The position numbers and the translations under genes were made by a program. From NCBI GenBank assembly GCA_003427395.1, contig BFEA01000390.1, positions 931,214-951,660 of the forward strand: a DNA stretch of 20,447 bases, in the 5' to 3' direction. The notes under the pieces were generated by a model that was not told where the DNA came from, searched no databases, and saw nothing but the letters and a program-made list of their open reading frames with translations. The DNA is from Chara braunii (taxonomy: Eukaryota; Streptophyta; Charophyceae; Charales; Characeae). This document shows, piece by piece, positions 15,406-20,447 of the stretch (position 1 is its first letter; each line of letters begins with the position of its first letter).

Positions 15406-15919
15406 CCATAGTTCTCCAATAGTCTGTTAGCCTTACACTTTTGCATCTTGACGGTCCTTCCATCTGGTAACTTGCGGAGCATTACCTTGCTATCCCAATC
15501 GGATTGAGGCTTAGCAACCTTGAGGTAGTGCATGCCTAGCAACATGTCGAATGGCAGCTCGTCGCTAACAAGGAACCAGATTTTATGTCTCAGTGCTTGT
15601 TGACTAAGGTAGACGCCACTGTCCCCCTCCTCCATAGGAGAAGGTGCAGCGTAAGTCTTTGACGTAGTCCTTTACTACCACAGAGTGCTTGTTGGCTAAG
15701 GTAGACGCCACAGTCCCCTAAGCATAGCCTATCCACACAAGCACCACTCATGAAGTTTTGTGTAGAACCTATGTCTGCGAAGGCGCCAACCTTTCGGCCA
15801 CCTACGTTGACGTCTACCACAAAGTCTTCACCTTTCGGACCTTTGTTCAACATCGCCCAGGAGTCTCTAGGGTCTTTCTTTAACCGCTCAGTTTCTAACT
15901 CCTCTAAGGACTCGGACAC
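15345..15919 (-). pseudogene. Element 2 aspartic protease
   Basis: Frame 15919-15590 has VVDVNVGGRKVGAFADIGST and then QNFMSGACVDRLCL. The usual Asp-Ser-Gly triad reads Asp-Ile-Gly here, so the active site is probably lost. Frame 15635-15345 continues with FLVSDELPFDMLLGMHYLKV, the C-terminal part. The segment GVYLSQQAL with its DNA is duplicated (15594-15626 and 15693-15722, about 99 bp apart), breaking the frame. Confidence 0.75.
15594..15722. repeat. About 99-bp spaced duplication in element 2 protease
   Basis: TGCTTGTTG(A/G)CTAAGGTAGACGCCAC(T/A)GTCCCC occurs twice. The sequence between is related to the segment that follows, consistent with a decayed tandem duplication. Confidence 0.6.
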
Positions 15920-15965
15920 ATCAATTGGTCTAGATTTGTTTGTGGGGCGATCAATGGGTCAATAG

Positions 15966-17314
15966 CCTTGGCCTTCGTCTGAAATGGAGAAGGTGAGGTT
16001 ACCACTTCAGCGCGAGTAAGAGCGGCTAGCACTCCTACTGCCCCAAGGTGTTTCCCTGCAAAGTGCTCGCAGAAGCACCACCAGACCGCTTACTCTCGCA
16101 CTTAGCCATGGTGTGACCATACTGGCCACAGTTCGGGCACGCGCCTCGTGCAACGCGGTCTCGCCACACCTCGTACTTTAAACCAAGCTTCACCCATATG
16201 GGTTGCCCTAAGTCATCTTGACCCTTTGGCCGGCCTACCTTCTGTTTCCCGGGCCCCTTAGTCTTTTACCTGATAGGAGTGATCACTCCATCTGAAGTGT
16301 CTCCACCACCATCCAACTTTGTTGCTTCCCCAAGGTAAGAGAAGTCATCGATCTCAGTTGCTTGACCGTCATGGTCAACGAACATGAGGTTGCCCTTCTT
16401 CTTCCAATCTTGAGGGAGCTTCTTCTTTCTACCATCTACCACTCCCTGTTGGGCACTCCCAAGCCTGACCTCAATGTCTAAGGCCTTCTTGCTGAAAGAA
16501 GCAACGTCATGTACATCGATGGAGGTCTCATCGAACAACTTATTTTTAACACCTCCAGGTAGACATCGCAAATAAGTTGTCAAGAGGACTTGCGGTTCAT
16601 ACCGCACACCAGGAACAACGATCAGTCGCTCTACAACATTTGTTACCTCGCGAACCGTCCGATATCTTTTCAATCCCTAGACTAGCCAGCGAGTCGGTGG
16701 CCTTCTGAGCCCCTGGTTGCAGATCCTTCTAGAAAGGACGCAGCATTAATGACTTCCTCTTCTGTCCTAGTGAGCTTGTGCCTCACATAAGTAGGCACAG
16801 TCCTCACCCAGGTATCCAAATCCTCGTCTTTCTTCTTGTCGTCAAAGAAGGGTTTAGTACTCAACAAGCGTATCTTGGGTGTCCACTGCATGGGTGGTAC
16901 AACTCCCTGTGCTTGCTGCATCGGTTGTGACACCGGTGGGACAGGTCGCCGCAACGGCAATTGCTGTTGTTGCTACAGCTATTGCTGCTGCTGCTGCGGA
17001 CCCTATTGCAAAGGTTATTGCACTTGTGGACGCCCTGTAGCAGCAACCACCGGTTGGGGAGGTTGAACAGGAACCTGCCCACTACTACCTGCTATTTGAC
17101 CGCCTGATAAGGGCGTGCCATACTCGGGAGAAAAGGGTTGCCATATCGGCTGCAGCGTCATGGCGGGAACTGCAACCGTAAGGGGAGGTACAACAAACTG
17201 TGGCTGTCTGACTAGAGGTCGTGCTGCCCGTAGTGCGGTCAGATTCTGATTCTGACCAGCTATCAATGCAGCCAGCATCTCTTGCTGCACGGCCTGTACT
17301 CCGGCTACACTCAA
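15966..17314 (-). pseudogene. Element 2 gag, core
   Basis: Three frames in order: 17314-17015 (Gln/Pro/Ala-rich linker starting SVAGVQAVQQEMLAALIAG), 16960-16682 (IRLLSTKPFFDDKKKDEDLD, then TWVRTVPTYVRHKL, the gag core start), and 16673-16266 (helical capsid region, YLRCLPGGVKNKLFDE, then a Lys-rich segment). The zinc knuckle at 16098-16139 completes it. Layout matches the gag of element 1, but sequence similarity is low. A CAG/CTG-rich patch at about 16966-17000 encodes a poly-Gln-like stretch. Confidence 0.75.
16098..16139 (-). pseudogene. Element 2 gag zinc knuckle
   Basis: CPNCGQYGHTMAKC is a perfect CX2CX4HX4C nucleocapsid knuckle. The surrounding frame is broken, so no long open frame covers it. 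Confidence 0.85.
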
Positions 17315-17830
17315 AGGGGAGTTCCGAAGGCAGGATCGAGAACTAACTCATCTCTAGCTTCTAACTTACCTAACTCCTCTCCCTTGCCTCTAGTCTAACT
17401 TTTCTCAAGTCTTGCTCTCTCTCTCCTTTCTTCTACATCCTGCAATTGGCGCCGTAACTGATCACGGAGAGCATCCATTTCTTGGATCTCGTAATCCTCA
17501 TCTAACATTGGTTGCTGCTGGCTGACCTGCAGGCCAGCCGATTGACTAACAAACGCCTAAGAGATTCCCTGATTGACACCTGAAGAAGATGCCTGCAAGG
17601 AGGCTTGTGTAGAGGGGGGAGCCATGGCTGCATCAACACTGGCTCTAGCTTCTGCTGCTATTGCCGCTGCTAGTGCCCTTCCGGCATTGGCTGGTGCTTC
17701 CCTAGCCCTTTTCAATATTCCCCTCTTTGCCCTCTCTCCGCAGCCTCCTTTCCTCTCCTTGTTCTAACACTAGGAAAGTGGTCGGTCAACTGAGTGCCCG
17801 CCTTCTGCTTAATCTCCTATCATCCTCCTC
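17315..17830 (-). pseudogene. Element 2 gag, N-terminal region
   Basis: On the minus strand an open piece gives an Ala-rich helix (GRALAAAIAAEARASVDAAM), a TAG, then MLDEDYEIQEMDALRDQLRR and further Arg/Glu-rich helix ending near 17395. It is the counterpart of the coiled-coil gag N-terminus of element 1. Start not identified; upstream frames (LEQGEERRLRREGKEGN) suggest it begins near 17800. Confidence 0.55.
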
Positions 17831-19123
17831 TAGTCTATCAACCCCACTGTTATCTCACTCATGAGCTAAGTGCGGTTTATGATCTGCACCAGTGTCCCTG
17901 TTGGGACCTACTACATCATGGTATCCAACCAACTAAAAACAACTAAATACATACTTGGTCCAGTTTGTCAGAAAGTAGGCAAGCGGTACTAGCAGATAAT
18001 CTCAAATTCCTACAAACAATTTTATTCCTACTTTTGACTAGTCTGAGACAGATTGCAATGCAGGAAGGAATGTGTACTACCTATCTGCAGCTATTTGTCA
18101 GTTGTTAGCAGCGTCCGTCACAACTAACTAATCAAAATAAAATAAAATCATTTGCTAGTTGTGCATGTAAAACGGAATTTTTTCAATAATAAAATTGAGT
18201 TGTTCACTGGTATCTTCCCTCCCCCTTTATCCCTCTTCAGCAGTCACTTGATGTCGACATCCTAAAACTTTGGTTCAACGGTGTGTCAAAACGTGTGCAT
18301 TCGCATTCGGCCCACCCCTGTGTCCAGGAAATCATTTATGACCAGTCCTGCCCGTTCGGTATCCTTGCGTGCAACGAGCCTTACAGCCGGTTGATCTGGC
18401 TGATCAAGAGGCAGCTTAAGGACAACCCCCAAGGTTCTCAGGAATTATGTAACATCCTAGACACGACGACGATCACCGCCAGGATTCAAGTCGGATCCGC
18501 CAAAAATATTTATAGACGGTCTGGTATGCGTCTCGTGTAGGACTGGTCAGCCCACGTTCCCTCTATAGCGCAACAAGTAGAACCAAGGACAAGCAGCATA
18601 GCATGTGTGTACTAATCCCAGCGCGTTCGGATAGTGACCGTGGCCTGAGTGCTTTCTCCAAGGCCCTTCAGAGGCAACGCCCGACTCCCACCAGCTTGCT
18701 TCCAGGAAGAATGTTGACTCTCAAGGTTAAGCTCGCAACACCTCACAATGAGAGGAGTCTCAAGATACAACTCACTTCCTCATGGTAAGAAGTAATAAAG
18801 AGGGTAGATAAGGTAAGGAACAACGTACCTCATAGTGCTGCCCCCAACCACATATTTCTCACCAGTAACCCGACGTGCATTTATGATGCTCGGTCGATGC
18901 CTCGGCACAACCCACAATGCAATGCAGTTCCACCTCGGCATATATCTCCACGTCAGCAAGCTCCCATCATCCAACATGCACCCCTATTACACCGCATAAC
19001 CTTCCTGGCGTGCCCACATGACCCTGGGCTGCCTAACACCCCACGCACAAGCATATCACTACCCCACCATTGCCAGCAAAGCACCAAGCAGCGATTGCGC
19101 AGGAGCCAGCGGAGCGGCTTGAA
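17831..19123 (-). other. Element 2 5' leader
   Basis: No gene is recognised in these 1.3 kb. 17930-18240 is AT-rich and unlike the rest. The open frame at 18283-18540 on the plus strand has no domain and lies over a block that is conserved in the leader of element 1 (18399-18488), so I treat it as chance. Confidence 0.5.
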
Positions 19124-19138
19124 CCAGCTCCGATACCA
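19124..19138 (-). promoter_or_regulatory. Element 2 primer-binding site (iMet-like)
   Basis: TGGTATCGGAGCTGG on the minus strand, three bases after the terminal repeat, identical to the PBS of element 1. Confidence 0.8.
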
Positions 19139-19143
19139 AATTG

Positions 19144-19291
19144 CAAGGAAAATTAGCAATAGCGAAATGAAAGATTCCAAATTGCAAAATCACATTGAAA
19201 GCCAGGAAGTCCGACACTGTCTAGAAAGCAGAATTACACCGATATTACACCAACGGAAAACCAAAACACTGAATCAGAGTACCAATGAGAG
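19144..19291 (-). repeat. Element 2 terminal repeat, 5' copy
   Basis: Aligned to 3464-3611 without gaps. Its PBS-side end TGCAAGG (from 19142) would supply a proper LTR terminus. The other end (CAATGAGAG) lacks an obvious TG...CA partner. Confidence 0.7.
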
Positions 19292-19482
19292 TTTAGCGGA
19301 CCTCTGGTTGGTCTGTGAGACCAGCCCCTTGGCTTGTTATCACAGGCCTGTGTTGTATTGAGGGTAGTCCAGTCCAGGCCGGTACCGCTGTCGTTACCAG
19401 CCCGTCCGTCCAGTCCAGTCAGTTGGCTGGGGGTATACCCCAGCCAGAGTTTGTACTTTGGGGCATTCTACCCCCAAGTATC
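19292..19482. other. Structured non-coding segment
   Basis: No gene is recognised. It contains hairpins GGTTGGTCT/AGACCAGCC (about 19305-19325) and GGCTGGGG-GTATA-CCCCAGCC (19425-19445). It lies between element 2 and the recognisable pol end of element 3. Confidence 0.4.
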
Positions 19483-19820
19483 TGACGGTCCATCCAATCT
19501 TTCAAACCTCGAAGCTGGCGACATATACACCAGCTAAGAGCGACGACTTCCCGAACCGCCGATCGCAAGATCCTCCATCTATGGATTGACCGTGTCATCA
19601 CGGATCGCAAGTACGGCAGCAAGCCTCGACAATACAAGGTTACCTTCAAAGCATGCAATCTTAACGACAATGGATTTCAGGAGCACATTTGAAAGCATCC
19701 GCACCGCTAATCTACGCTCACTACGAACGACAAAGGTTAGCTAAGGGAGCTTCACGACCTGCCCCTCCCACCCGGACTTTGCTCCCTCCCTCAGACAGAC
19801 AGCTTCGCCCTCGCAGGTAA
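19483..19820 (+). pseudogene. Element 3 pol 3' end (integrase C-terminal tail)
   Basis: The plus-strand frame from about 19540 reads ADRKILHLWIDRVITDRKYG and then SKPRQYKVTFKACNLND, resembling the chromodomain-like tail of element 1 (I-D-G-I-V-D...RPQKQYKVRF). After a one-base phase change near 19680 it continues with LIYAHYERQRLAKGASRPAP and ends at TAA 19818-19820. The tail then runs within 12 bp of a polypurine tract, the usual end of a gypsy pol. Everything upstream of about 19483 is missing or unrecognisable. Confidence 0.7.
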
Positions 19821-19832
19821 GCTCGGTCTTTC

Positions 19833-19845
19833 AAGGAGAGGGGAG
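19833..19845 (+). promoter_or_regulatory. Element 3 polypurine tract
   Basis: AAGGAGAGGGGAG, all purine, directly before the TGTGGCATAC LTR start. Confidence 0.8.
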
Positions 19846-19894
19846 TGTGGCATACTGCACGGCCACACTGGCCTGCAGGGCCCGAACAGCGTTC

Positions 19895-20060
19895 TCAGCC
19901 TAAAAGCCTGAAAACAAGGACCTACAGGCCCTGTGTCGTTTCAGCCTAAAAGCCTGAAAACAAGGGCCTATAGGCCCTGTGTCCTCAGCCTAAAAGGGCC
20001 CTCCAGGCCCTGAGTCTTTTCAGCCTGAAACGGAGGGCCATTTTCAGGCCCTCATAAGAT
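19895..20060 (+). repeat. About 45-bp U3 tandem repeats
   Basis: Units beginning (T)CAGCCT(A/G)AAA start at 19895, 19941, 19985 and about 20020, and contain GGCC(C)-type palindromes, including the perfect 14-mer GGGCCTATAGGCCC at 19964-19977. The last unit is diverged. Confidence 0.75.
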
Positions 20061-20119
20061 TGACCTGCCCTGAAATTAGGCACCAGACCAGGGTTTTAGC
20101 ACAGGCCATTTTGGCCTGT

Positions 20120-20213
20120 TTTCAAGACCACCTTTGTTTGAACTTCAACGCCAGGGCCTGGCACGTTTTGGCCATTTCAAGACCACCTTTGTTTTAACTT
20201 CAACGCCAGGGCC
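20120..20213 (+). repeat. 55-bp-period duplication in U3
   Basis: A 39-bp unit running from TTTCAAGACCACC to CAACGCCAGGGCC occurs at 20120-20158 and 20175-20213 with one difference. Confidence 0.85.
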
Positions 20214-20246
20214 ATGGCAAGAGCAGCCTCCTGGACGGGCCAGCAC

Positions 20247-20253
20247 TATATAA
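20247..20253 (+). promoter_or_regulatory. TATA box of element 3 LTR
   Basis: TATATAA downstream of the U3 repeats; transcription would start near 20277-20285 if spacing is standard. Confidence 0.6.
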
Positions 20254-20447
20254 GACTGGCCCGCCCTGCAGGCTACAGGCAGTCACAAGGTAGTTCATAA
20301 GGACTTCCCAGGCACTTCACGTGCAGGAGGCAGGAGGCCGTCTTCAGGATTCGGCAGCAGCACTCTGGAGGAGCGCTGCAGTAGTAGTAGCGTTAGCAGT
20401 AGTCTTCAGCGCTGGGCGCTATTAGGAGCTAGAGTAGCGTTGGAGAG

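Larger units (their letters stand above)
3464..19291 (-). mobile_element. Element 2: decayed Ty3/gypsy retrotransposon, interrupted by element 1
   Basis: A minus-strand Ty3/gypsy element is bounded by 148-bp direct repeats (3464-3611 and 19144-19291, about 93% identical by eye). It has a PBS at 19124-19138 and, in order, gag, zinc knuckle, protease, RT, RNase H and integrase. Subtracting the 8,680-bp element 1 and one 4-bp duplication leaves about 7.1 kb. Coding regions are broken by many stops, frameshifts, a deletion in RT and two tandem duplications. RT before integrase places it in Ty3/gypsy (Metaviridae-type), not copia. No clean target-site duplication is visible around the outer repeats. 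Confidence 0.75.
19846..20447 (+). repeat. Element 3 3' LTR, incomplete (runs off window)
   Basis: Begins TGTGGCATACTGC just after the polypurine tract; at least 602 bp. U3 holds tandem repeats (19895-20060 and 20120-20213) and a TATA box (20247-20253); the rest is R/U5-like. The partner LTR is not in the window. Confidence 0.8.

Noticed and set aside
18283-18540. 85-codon plus-strand ORF
   Set aside because: Antisense in the leader of element 2, with no domain. Overlap with the conserved leader block explains the sequence constraint better.

Overview
This is nuclear DNA of a green-lineage eukaryote (streptophyte-like, most likely a charophyte alga such as Chara). That is an inference from three things. 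A fragment of mitochondrial nad1 has a plant/charophyte-type protein sequence. A spliced exon reads as a plant-type Dicer-like RNase III domain. The rest is a thick nest of Ty3/gypsy retrotransposons whose primer-binding sites resemble plant initiator-Met tRNA. There are no bacterial-style operons, no CRISPR array and no complete host gene. Almost all coding capacity is transposon-derived and damaged.

Left region (1-3463): a tRNA-derived, SINE-like 84-bp insertion lies between perfect 14-bp target-site duplications (445-556, minus orientation). It is followed by a 67-bp tandem repeat with tRNA B-box-like motifs (630-796). A complete non-autonomous hAT-type DNA transposon spans 1598-2583, with 9-bp terminal inverted repeats and a perfect 8-bp duplication. 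A 78-bp Dicer-like exon on the minus strand (2710-2787) has good splice signals. A nuclear copy of mitochondrial nad1 (about 3013-3230, minus) lies just upstream of that exon.

Middle region (about 3464-19291): two Ty3/gypsy elements, both on the minus strand, one inside the other. The outer element 2 has 148-bp terminal repeats (3464-3611 and 19144-19291) and is badly decayed. Its integrase core is cut exactly between the second catalytic Asp and the catalytic Glu by element 1 (4583-13262, 8,680 bp), which has about 850-bp LTRs, a PBS, a PPT and a 4-bp duplication. Element 1 encodes, in order, a coiled-coil gag N-terminus, gag core, a broken zinc knuckle, protease, RT-RNase H, and integrase with a chromodomain-like tail. 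It carries several stops, frameshifts and one lost RNase H catalytic Asp, so it is not autonomous as read.

Right end (about 19483-20447): the 3' end of a third gypsy element on the plus strand. It shows the end of pol, a polypurine tract and an incomplete LTR with tandem U3 repeats and a TATA box. The layered order of insertions (element 1 after element 2) is read directly from the interrupted integrase frame. Whether the whole nest lies in an intron of the Dicer-like gene cannot be settled from this window.
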